NCBI GenBank assembly: GCA_044226785.1
Contig: JBGAGK010000008.1
Location: 62,001 to 126,000, forward strand
Reading direction: 5' to 3'
Origin: TMP-86 sp039807285
GTDB lineage: Bacteria > Pseudomonadota > Gammaproteobacteria > Steroidobacterales > Steroidobacteraceae
Length of the DNA stretch: 64,000 nucleotides
Positions within the stretch are counted from its first letter, which is position 1; every line of letters begins with the position of its first letter. Under the pieces are notes generated by a model that did not search any database, was not told the origin of the DNA, and worked only from the letters and a program-made list of their open reading frames with translations. Shown here piece by piece: positions 35,586 to 44,724 of the stretch. Made by a program: the position numbers and the translations under genes.

Positions 35586-36766
35586 CGGCGGCACTGATTG
35601 TTTCCACCGCGCGAACACCGATCGGACGGGCGTTTCGCGGCGCCTACAATGCCACGAAATCGCCGACGCTGGCCGCTCATGCCATCCGACATGCAGTGGC
35701 TCGTGCAGGCGTGGATCCCGCGAGTGTCGAAGACGTGGTGCTTGGAACGGCGATGGCGGCTGGTACGGCCGGCATGAATCTCGGGCGGCTCGCGGCGCTG
35801 GCGGCCGGATTGCCCGTCACCGTTGCGGGGCAGACCATCGATCGTCAATGCGCCTCGGGGCTGATGGCCATTGCGATCGCCGCCAAACAGGTGCTGGTGG
35901 ACGGGATGGAAGTGGTCGTGGGCGGCGGTCAGGAAAACATTTCTGCACTCAACGCCCCGTTCATCGAGTGGGTGGGGCGCGAGGCGGACGAAAACCTGAA
36001 GGCGGTTTCACCTCACGCGTACATGCCCATGCTGGAAACGGCCGAAGTGGTGGCGCGCAAGTATGGCATTTCGCGCGATCATCAGGATGCCTATGCGCTC
36101 GAATCGCAGCGGCGTACCGCGGCAGCACAATCGGTCGGCCTGCTGGACGAGGAGATCGTGCCGTTTCCGGCCAGGATGAACGTCGTGGACAAGGTCACGA
36201 AAGCCACCAGCGTCACGGTGGTGACCCTTGCGCGCGATGAGGGGAACCGGCCAGACACCACGCTGGCCGGATTGCAGGCCTTGCGGCCGGTGATGGATGG
36301 CGGCACCGTGACGGCAGGAAATGCCAGCCAGCTTTCGGATGGCGCTTCGGCGTGTGTCGTGGTCCACGAGCGCACTGCGACAGCGCTGAACCTCGCACCG
36401 CTTGGACGCTATCTCGGTATTGCCGTGGCAGGCTGTGCGCCACAGGAGATGGGCATCGGGCCCGTATTTGCAGTCCCAAAGCTTCTTCGGCAGCACGGCC
36501 TGCGTGTCGAGGACATCGGCCTTTGGGAGCTCAACGAGGCCTTTGCAGTCCAGACGCTGTACTGTCGTGACCGGCTCGGCATCGATCCGGCCATCTACAA
36601 CGTGAACGGCGGCGGAATCTCCATTGGGCACCCCTATGGGATGAGTGGCGCGCGGCTGGTCGGTCACGCGCTGCTGGAAGGGCGTCGCCGGCGTGTGCGC
36701 CACGTGGTGGTGACCATGTGCGTTGGGGGTGGCATGGGCGCCGCGGGATTGTTCGAGGTGCTGTGA
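35582..36766 (+). CDS. Acetyl-CoA acyltransferase (thiolase)
   Basis: 394 aa. Active-site Cys in DRQCASGLM, NEAFAVQ, His in GHPYGMSGAR, second Cys in CVGGGMGAAG. The ATG overlaps the upstream stop (ATGA). It would cleave the 3-ketoacyl-CoA made in this cluster. It is a paralogue of the thiolase at 22115, clearly divergent at the N-terminal half, so it is probably specialised for a different acyl chain. Confidence 0.92.
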   Translation: MTAALIVSTARTPIGRAFRGAYNATKSPTLAAHAIRHAVARAGVDPASVEDVVLGTAMAAGTAGMNLGRLAALAAGLPVTVAGQTIDRQCASGLMAIAIAAKQVLVDGMEVVVGGGQENISALNAPFIEWVGREADENLKAVSPHAYMPMLETAEVVARKYGISRDHQDAYALESQRRTAAAQSVGLLDEEIVPFPARMNVVDKVTKATSVTVVTLARDEGNRPDTTLAGLQALRPVMDGGTVTAGNASQLSDGASACVVVHERTATALNLAPLGRYLGIAVAGCAPQEMGIGPVFAVPKLLRQHGLRVEDIGLWELNEAFAVQTLYCRDRLGIDPAIYNVNGGGISIGHPYGMSGARLVGHALLEGRRRRVRHVVVTMCVGGGMGAAGLFEVL

Positions 36767-36776
36767 GGAACTGTAC

Positions 36777-38405
36777 ATGGCCATCCGCCTCGCCGAAGCA
36801 GCTCCAGAAGCCTACCGTTACCCGCTGTTGATCGGGCAGCTTTTGCACACTCCGCTGGCGACATCGCCCGGGCAGTTCATCGTCTATCGCGACCGACGCC
36901 GCCACACCTATCGCGAGATGCGGGCGCGCATCGGGCGATTGGCCGCGGGCCTGCACCGTCTGGGCGTCGTGGCTGGCGAGACGGTTGCAGTACTGGACTG
37001 GGACAGCCACCGCTACCTGGAGTGCTTCTTTGCCGTCCCGATGATGGGTGCCGTGCTCCAGACAGTAAACGTGCGCCTCGCCGCTGGCCAGGTGGCTTAC
37101 ACGATGGCCCATGCCGAAGTCAGGATTGCGCTGGTTCATCGCGACTTCCTGCCGTTGATCGAAGAGATCCGTGGCTCATTGCCGCATCTGCGGACCGTGG
37201 TGATGATCGACGACGATGCCGGTACGCTGCCCGGATATTGCGCGATCGAATACGAAACGATGCTCGCGGCCACGAAGCAGGAGTACGCCTTCGGAGAATT
37301 CGACGAAAACGCGGTGGCGACCACTTTCTACACGACAGGGACCACCGGTCGACCGAAGGGTGTTTGCTTCAGTCATCGTCAGATCGTGCTGCATTCGCTG
37401 GCGGTGCTGGGTGCCATCGCAAGTCCGGCCCACGGGCAGTCATTCCGCCATGGCGATGTCTACATGCCCATGACACCGATGTTTCATGTGCATGCCTGGG
37501 GTAATCCGTTCGTGGCAACACTTCTGGGCGTCAAGCAGGTCTATCCGGGCCGATATGTGCCGGAGGGCCTTATCGCGCTGCGTGCCCGCGAAGGGGTGAC
37601 CTATTCCCATTGCGTTCCCACCATTCTGCAGTTGCTCCTTGCCGCTGCGGAGCGCACTGGCGCCGACCTGTCCGGCTGGAAGATGTGCATCGGTGGGTCT
37701 CCACTTCCGGGCGGTTTGGCGCAAAAAGCAATGGAACGGGGGATCGACGTGTTCGCGGGCTATGGCATGTCGGAGACCGGACCCGTACTTGCCATCACGC
37801 GGCTTCACCCGGACGTTTCGTTGCAGGGGCAGATTCCCTCACGCTGCAGAACCGGGCAACCCGTGCCCCTGGTCGACCTGCGTGTCATCGACGAGGCTGG
37901 CGCCGAAGTGGCGCGCGACGACCGCTCGGTCGGTGAAATCGTGGTGCGTGCGCCCTGGCTCACGCCTTGTTATGTGGGGGACCCTGAGGCATCGAAAGCA
38001 TTGTGGCGCGGTGGCTATCTGCACACGCAGGATGTTGCCCGGATCGATGCGAGCGGATCGCTGCAAATCACCGACCGGACCAAGGATGTCATCAAGACGG
38101 GTGGGGAATGGGTCTCCTCGGTCGAACTGGAGAGCATCATCTCAAGACTGCCCGGCATTTCGGAAGTGGCTGTCATTGCCATGCCGGATCTCAAATGGGG
38201 CGAAAGACCCCATGTGCTTATCGTGCGGCAGGATGGCGCGGAGCACCCGAGTGTGGAGGAGGTCCAGGCGGCCGTGGCAGCGGCCGCAGCCGATGGCGTG
38301 TTGCCGCGATACGCGGTGCCCGAACGGGTAACATTTCTCGCTGCGCTCGACAAGACGAGCGTTGGCAAGATCAACAAGCGGGCGCTGCGTGAGCGCTTCG
38401 GCTAG
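36777..38405 (+). CDS. Acyl-CoA synthetase (AMP-forming)
   Basis: A 542-aa ANL-superfamily ligase. Seen: P-loop TFYTTGTTGRPKGVCF, MTPMFHVHAWGNPF, the A5 motif GYGMSETGPVL, and the C-terminal DRTKDVIKTGGEWVSSVELE with the catalytic Lys in the A10 segment TSVGKINKRALRE. It activates a carboxylic acid to its CoA thioester, probably the entry acid of this pathway; medium/long-chain FadD-like members share the HVHAW block. Start ATG 36777 after GAGGAA. It is in the same operon. Confidence 0.9.
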   Translation: MAIRLAEAAPEAYRYPLLIGQLLHTPLATSPGQFIVYRDRRRHTYREMRARIGRLAAGLHRLGVVAGETVAVLDWDSHRYLECFFAVPMMGAVLQTVNVRLAAGQVAYTMAHAEVRIALVHRDFLPLIEEIRGSLPHLRTVVMIDDDAGTLPGYCAIEYETMLAATKQEYAFGEFDENAVATTFYTTGTTGRPKGVCFSHRQIVLHSLAVLGAIASPAHGQSFRHGDVYMPMTPMFHVHAWGNPFVATLLGVKQVYPGRYVPEGLIALRAREGVTYSHCVPTILQLLLAAAERTGADLSGWKMCIGGSPLPGGLAQKAMERGIDVFAGYGMSETGPVLAITRLHPDVSLQGQIPSRCRTGQPVPLVDLRVIDEAGAEVARDDRSVGEIVVRAPWLTPCYVGDPEASKALWRGGYLHTQDVARIDASGSLQITDRTKDVIKTGGEWVSSVELESIISRLPGISEVAVIAMPDLKWGERPHVLIVRQDGAEHPSVEEVQAAVAAAAADGVLPRYAVPERVTFLAALDKTSVGKINKRALRERFG

Positions 38406-38423
38406 CATCTGGCAGAGGAGCAT

Positions 38424-39221
38424 ATGGAAGCACAGTCACCCAGGCATGTGAATGAGTTGTTCGCGATCCCCGGTCGCATTGCGCTTGTCACCGGGGGTTC
38501 ACGCGGGCTAGGACTGCAAATCGCCGAGGCGCTCGGTGAAGCGGGCGCTGCGGTGGTGCTGACGGCACGGCGGGCGGATGAACTGGATTCTGCCTGCCGC
38601 GCGCTCGCATCGCGGGGCATCACCGCACATGCGATTGCGGGTGATGCCGCGGACGCTGAGGATATCGCCCGGGTGTGTCGGTCCACCCTCGAAGTGCATG
38701 GTCACATCGACATCCTGGTCAACAATGCCGGGGCAAGTTGGGGTGCGCCGGCCGAGGAGCACCCGCTCGCATCCTGGGACAAGGTCATGAACCTCAACGT
38801 CCGCGGGGTGTTTGTCTATTCCCAGACGGTCGCGCGCCTCTGCATGATTCCTCGCCGTGCGGGGCGTATCGTGATGGTGGCCTCGATCGCCGGGCTCGCC
38901 GGCAACCCGCCGGGGCTCGAGACGGTGGCTTACAACACCAGCAAGGCCGCTGTACTCAACATGACGCGAGCGCTCGCCGGCGAGTGGGGCGAGCACGGGA
39001 TCACGGTCAACGCGCTCGCACCAGGCTGGTTTCCGAGCCGGATGACCGCCGCGACCCTTCAGGCCAAGGGAGAGCAATTTCTGGCACGGGTGCCGTTGCG
39101 TCGATTCGGGAATGACGAGGATCTCAAGGGAGCGGCTCTGCTACTGGCTTCCGATGCGGGGCGGCACATCACGGGCCAGGTGCTCGCGGTGGATGGCGGG
39201 ACTTCGGCGATCCAGGGATGA
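38424..39221 (+). CDS. Short-chain dehydrogenase/reductase
   Basis: A 265-aa classical SDR. Seen: coenzyme motif TGGSRGLG, structural NNAG, catalytic Ser in VASIAGLAG and YNTSK. The Arg-rich turn after beta-2 (TARRADEL) predicts NADP(H) preference. It likely oxidises or reduces a hydroxy/keto acyl-CoA in the pathway, like LvaD. The next gene overlaps by ATGA. Confidence 0.9.
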   Translation: MEAQSPRHVNELFAIPGRIALVTGGSRGLGLQIAEALGEAGAAVVLTARRADELDSACRALASRGITAHAIAGDAADAEDIARVCRSTLEVHGHIDILVNNAGASWGAPAEEHPLASWDKVMNLNVRGVFVYSQTVARLCMIPRRAGRIVMVASIAGLAGNPPGLETVAYNTSKAAVLNMTRALAGEWGEHGITVNALAPGWFPSRMTAATLQAKGEQFLARVPLRRFGNDEDLKGAALLLASDAGRHITGQVLAVDGGTSAIQG

Positions 39222-40075
39222 AGGAAGAGATCCGGCATCCGGGGTCCTTGCAGGAACGTCCCTCCGGCGCGACGCCCTGGCGGCAGCGGGATGGAGTGGT
39301 CAAGTTCGTGGAGTTTCCCGTTCGGCGTGACGGACTGTCGCACCGGGATTTCCACCTCTACTGGCAACGCCACCACTCACCGATGGTCATGCACGCGGCG
39401 GGGTTCTCGCGCCATATCCGCAAGTATGTGAGCGCGCATGGCCACGAGTTGCCAGTGTCGGGACTTCCGGCTCGCTTTCGGCAGGGAACCGGATTCGACG
39501 GCGCTTCCGAGCTGTGGATCAACGACCTTGAGGAAGTCCCGGTGTGGCTGAGTCATCCGCTCTATCAAGAGCTCATCCAGCCGGATGAGATCCGGTTCCT
39601 CGACCAGAGCGGCAAAGGCCGGGTCATGCTTTCGGCCGAGCAGCGGGTTCTTGACGGGGACCCTGACCTACATGAAACCGGGCTTGTTCGTCTTTACGTG
39701 CTGCTCGCTATGGGACAGGGTGCCCGCGAGGATTTCAACGCCGCGGTGAGCATGCTCGGCTCGCGCCTCCTGGCTGCGGGAGACCGGTACCTGGCGGGGA
39801 TCGCAATCAATCACCGGCTCGAGGATCCGCTGCCGCTCGAATTGCCCGCACCAGGCTTCGATGCCGTGGTGACCCTTACCACACCGACCGTGCAGGCGTT
39901 GGTATCGATGCTGAACCTGCCAGCCGTGGAGCGTATCTGGAACGACGCGCCGGTCCCGACGCCGGACGAACTGCCGGCACTGGTTACCACGCTATGCGTC
40001 GTCCATGACGAGTCTTCCTTTCAACCGACGACCACATGCCCTAACGCCTTCAGCTGGTCCGACCCGGATACCTGA
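39218..40075 (+). CDS. EthD-domain protein (two repeats)
   Basis: A 285-aa dimeric alpha/beta-barrel-type protein with two EthD-like repeats. The first contains VKFVEFPVRRDGLSHRDFHLYWQRHHSP, the second begins near VRLYVLLAMG. EthD proteins occur beside ether- and ring-degrading enzymes; some decarboxylate or hydrate reactive intermediates, but many have no known activity. ATG 39218 overlaps the SDR stop. A relative is encoded at 46326. Confidence 0.75.
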   Translation: MKEEIRHPGSLQERPSGATPWRQRDGVVKFVEFPVRRDGLSHRDFHLYWQRHHSPMVMHAAGFSRHIRKYVSAHGHELPVSGLPARFRQGTGFDGASELWINDLEEVPVWLSHPLYQELIQPDEIRFLDQSGKGRVMLSAEQRVLDGDPDLHETGLVRLYVLLAMGQGAREDFNAAVSMLGSRLLAAGDRYLAGIAINHRLEDPLPLELPAPGFDAVVTLTTPTVQALVSMLNLPAVERIWNDAPVPTPDELPALVTTLCVVHDESSFQPTTTCPNAFSWSDPDT

Positions 40076-40090
40076 AGGCATCCGGGTCGG
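40059..40090 (+). terminator. Strong hairpin at the end of the plus-strand operon
   Basis: CCGACCCGGAT (40059-40069), 10-nt loop, ATCCGGGTCGG (40080-40090): perfect 11-bp arms. The EthD stop codon (TGA 40073) lies in the loop. No T-run follows, so termination may need assistance. Confidence 0.55.
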
Positions 40091-40101
40091 CCGGGGCATG
40101 T

Positions 40102-40124
40102 CTACCCTGCTCAATGCAGGGTAG
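40102..40124 (-). terminator. Hairpin at the end of the convergent VOC gene
   Basis: CTACCCTGC (40102-40110), TCAAT, GCAGGGTAG (40116-40124): perfect 9-bp arms containing the VOC stop codon. With the 40059-40090 hairpin it forms a bidirectional barrier. Confidence 0.55.
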
Positions 40125-41229
40125 CTTGGTCGCGCTGCGCAAGGGCACCGTGGCCGCCTTTCGCTCGTTGGAACACCATGATCCGCATCCCGCGGCTGAT
40201 GTCGAGTGGAAAGTATGCGTAGTGGTCGCCGGTCGGAGTCGTTACGCCAGTCGCACCGGCTGGAAGAGCAGCGTGATCGCCTGCGGTCATATTGATTCCC
40301 TTCTTCTTCATTGCGGCGACGAACGTGTCGAGGTCGTGGACCTCGGCCGCAATTTCCATGATGTTGCCGTCACCGAAGCGCGAATCCTTGAGGATGCGCT
40401 CGCCCGCGGAACCTGTGGGCGCCACGAGATTGACCCACACCTGGGCATTACCATGCATCCACGCTTGGCCACCTTCAGTTACCCCCATCCAGGCGCGGCG
40501 CAATCCAGGTGCTCCAGCCTGCTTGAGGTCGAGCACATGGCGATACATGGCCACCGATTTGCCCAGGTCGCCCGTAGCAACAGTGACGTGGTCGGTGCGC
40601 GGCGTGGAGGTAGGCGTCCGCAGATTCGGAGTCCAGACCTTGTCACGATATAAGACGACGCCACTGGGGTACTCCCATCCGAGCTCGATGCTGGTGCCGC
40701 GGGCCACGTCGATCGGCAGATAGGCGAGCCGTTCATCCGCATCCCGGCGATTGCCGTCAACCAATGCCCACTCGCGCAACAGACCCCCGCCAACCATCGG
40801 TTTGCCATCCATGCCCATGGGTTGGATTCCCTTGGACTTGAGACGGGCCACGGTCTTGTCGAAGTCGTCGACGAAGAAGTCGAGCTCAACGATGCTGCCG
40901 TCGCCCTTCTGCTTGAGAAAATCCATGCCCGGCCCCTCTGTCGTTGGTTGAACGAGTTCGAGCCAGAAGCCATTGGCATCGACAAAGGCGAGTTTCATGC
41001 CACCGAATACGGCGGAGCCCTCCTGGACTCCGAACTCGAGGGGATGCCGGCGCCAGCCCAGCGCGTCATTGAGGAATGCGGCAGTCTTGTCAAGATCCGC
41101 AGTCCAGACCGCCACATGCTCGAGATGCGGCAGGGTGGGTGGCCGATGCGGCTCTTGCACGGCAGTCGCCCGGCCCGTGCATGCGAGCAGAAGCCCTGCG
41201 ATCAACATCAATGGACGGCGAGTGTGCAT
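40111..41229 (-). CDS. Exported VOC (glyoxalase/bleomycin-resistance) protein with two domains
   Basis: A 372-aa protein with a cleavable or lipoprotein-like signal (RRPLMLIAGLLLACTGRATA) and two VOC repeats: the first from HLEHVAVWTADLDKTAAFL, the second from RTDHVTVATGDLGKSVAMY. Conserved metal-type positions include His in HVAVW and HVTVA and Glu in VELDFFVDD. VOC dioxygenases and isomerases are normally cytosolic, so the signal peptide is unusual; periplasmic ring cleavage is possible but unproven. SD GGAGG precedes ATG 41229. It follows the TonB receptor on the same strand by 87 bp. Confidence 0.82.
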   Translation of the reverse strand: MHTRRPLMLIAGLLLACTGRATAVQEPHRPPTLPHLEHVAVWTADLDKTAAFLNDALGWRRHPLEFGVQEGSAVFGGMKLAFVDANGFWLELVQPTTEGPGMDFLKQKGDGSIVELDFFVDDFDKTVARLKSKGIQPMGMDGKPMVGGGLLREWALVDGNRRDADERLAYLPIDVARGTSIELGWEYPSGVVLYRDKVWTPNLRTPTSTPRTDHVTVATGDLGKSVAMYRHVLDLKQAGAPGLRRAWMGVTEGGQAWMHGNAQVWVNLVAPTGSAGERILKDSRFGDGNIMEIAAEVHDLDTFVAAMKKKGINMTAGDHAALPAGATGVTTPTGDHYAYFPLDISRGMRIMVFQRAKGGHGALAQRDQATLH

Positions 41230-41316
41230 GAGACCTCCAGAAATATGTCCCCGGTCAGGCCGGAGTGTTGGTTGACCGAAACCCGACAAGAGCCTGGCAG
41301 GATTTCAGCTTCGAAT

Positions 41317-43557
41317 TCATTGTGCCTTGCCGAATCGCACGGTCGCTGTGAGGCCATACCACCGAGGCGGTGCGTACACCGATTCCGCAACACCGATGAA
41401 ATTGGTATCCGAATTGAACACCCGGTAGATGCGGTTGGTCACGTTCCTGCAGAACATGGCAAGTTCCCAGCCATTCGCTGCCGTGTAGGAAATGCGTGCA
41501 TCGGAAACCGCGCGACCGCGCTCGACGTCAATCGGACCGCACAGGACACTGAAGCAACTCTTCCCGGTAAATGTGGTATTCCAGTTGAATCCCAGCGTTC
41601 CACCATTCGAAAGAGAGCGATCGTAGCGTGCCGTCAGGTGCCCGGACCATTTGGGAGCCTGCGGCAGATCCCGGGTTGCAAATGTGCCATCAGGCAGCGG
41701 TACATCATTGACTCGCGAATTCAGGCCCGAAAGGCCGGCACTGAACGTAAGACCCGTGACCGGATGGAAGGCAGCCTCGGCCTCCAGACCGTGCTCACGG
41801 GCATTCAGGTTCTTGATCGTGACATTGGGCCCGTAAAGAACGTAAGCCTGATAATCCTTGTAGTCGTAGTAGAAGACATCCGCGCTCAGGGATAGCTTCC
41901 CGTCCATGAGCCGGGTCTTCGTGCCAAGTTCGATTGCGGTCAGGATCTCCGGATTGTACGTAAGTCCGGCGGCGTAGGCCTGGATGTACCCGGGGCTGGA
42001 GTCCGCCGGCGGGAAGAACTGGGTCGTGAATCCGCCGCTTTTCGTGCCGCGGTTCCAGCTGAGGTAGACGAGGGTATCCTCCAGCGGCTTCCAGTCAAGT
42101 TCGAGCTTGCCGGACCAGCCCTTGAAGGTCCGGTCCGCCAGACCCGGAAACGTCGTGGAGGCGAACTGGAACAGACTGCCGAAATTGTCCGTGAGGGCAA
42201 AATCGATCTCGCGCTTGTCGCGCCAATAGCGTGCACCCGCGATGAGTGACAGCCGGTCGCTCAGCGCGATTTCATCCTGGGCAAACGCGGCGATCGATGA
42301 GGTGCTTTGGTTGAACGCGCCGTTGGTCACGTAGTCGCCATAGGAGGCAAAGTTGCCTTCAAAGGAATAGTCGCCGTTGATGTGCATGTAGAAGGCGCCT
42401 GCGACCCAGTCGTGGCGGCCATTCTTCGCTGATACACGCACTTCCTCGGTGAACTGGGAAATGCGGCTGCGCAGGTCGGTATTGAACGAAGTGATCGGAC
42501 CGGCATCGCCGTCTTCCAGGTCAGTCTTGGACATTTGCAGGTAGTCACTGATCGAGACCAGATCGAATCCTCCGGCCTTGCCGTCCAGTTTGAGGCTCGC
42601 GCCACGCAGGGTCCGGTCAAAATCAGCCGGTCGATTGGTATTGAGCTTCCAGGGGTCGCCGCCTGCAAACGGATTCAGCGCATAATTCGAGTAGCCGACG
42701 ATATCGCAGCCATCGCAGGTGCCAAACGGGCTCGGTGTTGTGGGCGTTGCCGGAGCCCCCAGGAAGTTCGAATCGGCCGATGCATAGTCGGCGACCCAGG
42801 AGAAGGGGCCGGCATTGTTCTCATGCTGGTTCCGCGCATATCGGACGGTCAGCAATGCCTGAAGGTTGTCTCCCGCCTGGCTGGCCAGTTGCCCGCGGAT
42901 TGCATAGTTGTCCTGCCCACCACGACGGCTTCCGTCGTACAGGTTCTCGAAATAGCCTTCGTTGCTTGCGCGCACCACCGCGAGTCGCCCTTGCAGAGAC
43001 TCCGACAAGGGCCCCGACAGGACGCCCTCGACGTCGAATTGCCTGAACCGACCTGCGGTCAGGGTGACCGAGCTTTCAAAATCCCGCGTCGGCTTGTTGC
43101 TGATGTAGCGGATTGCACCACCCGTCGCATTCCGACCAAACAGGGTTCCTTGCGGGCCGCGCAACACTTCCACACGCGCCAGGTCGAACACCGGAAAGCT
43201 CGACAGGTTCAGGCTGCTGGCGTAGGAGTCGTCGTAATAGACGGCGACGGGTGGTTCCTGCTGGTCTCCGAAGTCGTTCTGCGACACGCCGCGGATATTG
43301 AACACAACCGCGCCTGGAGTGAATTCATTGAATTGCAGACTCGGAACGAGCTTGACGACATCTTCGGCAAGCTTGACATTGTTCTGTCTGAGGTCCGAGG
43401 CATCGATTGCGGTAATCGAGATGCCCACGTCCGCCAGGCGCTGTTCCTTCTTTTGCGCGGTGACCATGATTTCGGGCAGATCCTCGGCTGACGCCAGCAC
43501 CGGCACGATCGCCACCAAAACGGCCGCTCCCATCCAGCCGGCAAATTCAGTTTTCAT
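41317..43557 (-). CDS. TonB-dependent receptor of the TAGGCC regulon
   Basis: A 746-aa outer-membrane receptor. Signal peptide MKTEFAGWMGAAVLVAIVPVLASA, TonB-box-like LPEIMVTAQKKEQ, and the plug with ARVEVLRGPQGTLFGRNATGG. Long barrel strands follow. The start at ATG 43557 directly precedes the signal peptide. Its promoter contains operator 4, with operator 5 about 115 bp further upstream. It probably imports the substrate catabolised by the cluster, with the VOC protein downstream acting in the periplasm. Confidence 0.9.
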   Translation of the reverse strand: MKTEFAGWMGAAVLVAIVPVLASAEDLPEIMVTAQKKEQRLADVGISITAIDASDLRQNNVKLAEDVVKLVPSLQFNEFTPGAVVFNIRGVSQNDFGDQQEPPVAVYYDDSYASSLNLSSFPVFDLARVEVLRGPQGTLFGRNATGGAIRYISNKPTRDFESSVTLTAGRFRQFDVEGVLSGPLSESLQGRLAVVRASNEGYFENLYDGSRRGGQDNYAIRGQLASQAGDNLQALLTVRYARNQHENNAGPFSWVADYASADSNFLGAPATPTTPSPFGTCDGCDIVGYSNYALNPFAGGDPWKLNTNRPADFDRTLRGASLKLDGKAGGFDLVSISDYLQMSKTDLEDGDAGPITSFNTDLRSRISQFTEEVRVSAKNGRHDWVAGAFYMHINGDYSFEGNFASYGDYVTNGAFNQSTSSIAAFAQDEIALSDRLSLIAGARYWRDKREIDFALTDNFGSLFQFASTTFPGLADRTFKGWSGKLELDWKPLEDTLVYLSWNRGTKSGGFTTQFFPPADSSPGYIQAYAAGLTYNPEILTAIELGTKTRLMDGKLSLSADVFYYDYKDYQAYVLYGPNVTIKNLNAREHGLEAEAAFHPVTGLTFSAGLSGLNSRVNDVPLPDGTFATRDLPQAPKWSGHLTARYDRSLSNGGTLGFNWNTTFTGKSCFSVLCGPIDVERGRAVSDARISYTAANGWELAMFCRNVTNRIYRVFNSDTNFIGVAESVYAPPRWYGLTATVRFGKAQ

Positions 43558-43704
43558 CGGATTGCCTCCAGTTGTCTTGGTCCGGTCCTGGCGAAGGCGA
43601 GAGTCGATGTGTCGGCAGTACATGTCGGAATCTGGTCACGACTTCATATCCCCCTCGGGCACCCGGCGCTGAGCGGCATGCCGGAGCTCGTTGCTCGTGG
43701 CGAT

Positions 43705-43734
43705 ATAATAAGCCAACGGCCTAAAAAGATGCAA
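43705..43734 (-). promoter_or_regulatory. TonB receptor promoter with TAGGCC operator 4
   Basis: On the minus strand TTGCAT (43734-43729), 18 bp, TATTAT (43710-43705). The operator read on the minus strand is TAGGCC-GTT-GGCTTA (43723-43709), sitting between the two boxes as in sites 1-3. Confidence 0.7.
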
Positions 43735-43823
43735 CTCGAATTGGGGGAGCCCCGGGTGCAATGTCCAGGCTGACTGGACAGCGCCTCGTCCAGCGCCTCT
43801 GGATAGAATGTTTCATCATAGAG

Positions 43824-43838
43824 AAGGCCAGTGGCCTA
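43824..43838. promoter_or_regulatory. TAGGCC operator 5, upstream auxiliary site
   Basis: AAGGCC-AGT-GGCCTA, 14 of 15 consensus positions outside the variable centre if the first base is counted as the only mismatch. It overlaps the stop codon of the membrane protein gene and has only a poor -35/-10 context. It may assist site 4 by looping. Confidence 0.55.
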
Positions 43839-44579
43839 ATGAGGCTTCAGGGGCTGCGGGGCTCGTTCGATGCGCGCCAGATGCAGCATGCCCGCGAGAT
43901 CGTCAGGCGGCCATGTGGAGGAACCCTGACCGTAAGGCACGAAGAGGGTCGGCAGCGCGGTGGGGTAATCCTGACAGGCAGTACCGTCGAAATTGGCAAA
44001 ATAGCGCCGTTCCTCGTCACGGCTCTGCCAATCCTGCGTGGCGATTCGCCCGCGATTCCAGGGTTTGCGATGCCTGACGACCTGCGCTTCGCGTTTCGTG
44101 AGTATGGTCAGCACGACACCGGGTTCGCGTGCGATCAGGCCGGGCAATTCCGCCTGCCACCCATCCCGGGCCTTCGCCCAGGGTGCGCCGGCAATGCGGT
44201 CTTCCCAATACCGGATGCTTTCAGCTCCCAGTTCCTTTGGCGATTGGCATCGGATCAGGGTTGCTTTGATGAGATATCCATGCGTCTCGGGGGGCGGTAA
44301 ACAGAAATACAATATCCCCAGAAGGAGCAGGGCATTTGCGCCGAGCAGCAGCCGCCCGCGCTGCGCGTTCGATATGGGCAGAAATCTGCAGACAGTCCCC
44401 AGTATCAGACCGCCGATCAGGCCGCTGGGCCCGGTGATCAAAATCCCGAGCAGAGGTCCCTGGTTCGCCCCGGGATTGAGGAGAATGGGTCCGAAAAAGC
44501 CGGCACAGAAGCCGATCGCACCCAGGGAGAGTCCCCAGAAGCCGACGGAGGGTAAGCGCTTCAAGTTTCGGTCGTTCAC
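43836..44579 (-). CDS. Hypothetical membrane protein
   Basis: 247 aa, no family recognised. Three N-terminal hydrophobic segments (GLSLGAIGFCAGFFGPILL, GLIGGLILGTVCRFL, LLLGANALLLLGILYFCL) are followed by a soluble domain of about 150 residues with many Trp/Arg and a Cys pair. The start is GTG 44579. It lies between the TonB receptor region and a deoxyribonucleotidase gene with no functional link. Codon use is like its neighbours. Confidence 0.65.
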   Translation of the reverse strand: MNDRNLKRLPSVGFWGLSLGAIGFCAGFFGPILLNPGANQGPLLGILITGPSGLIGGLILGTVCRFLPISNAQRGRLLLGANALLLLGILYFCLPPPETHGYLIKATLIRCQSPKELGAESIRYWEDRIAGAPWAKARDGWQAELPGLIAREPGVVLTILTKREAQVVRHRKPWNRGRIATQDWQSRDEERRYFANFDGTACQDYPTALPTLFVPYGQGSSTWPPDDLAGMLHLARIERAPQPLKPH

Positions 44580-44724
44580 ATCAGAACCCGGCGAACAAGG
44601 CCATCAAGGTTGCATTACACGCGGCTGGCGCCAACAGCATCGGAACCGCGGCGGATTATACTGGCGCAGGGGATGCGATTTCATGCATTCCCGCAGATCA
44701 CTGTATGGAAAAGGCGGCTGAAAA

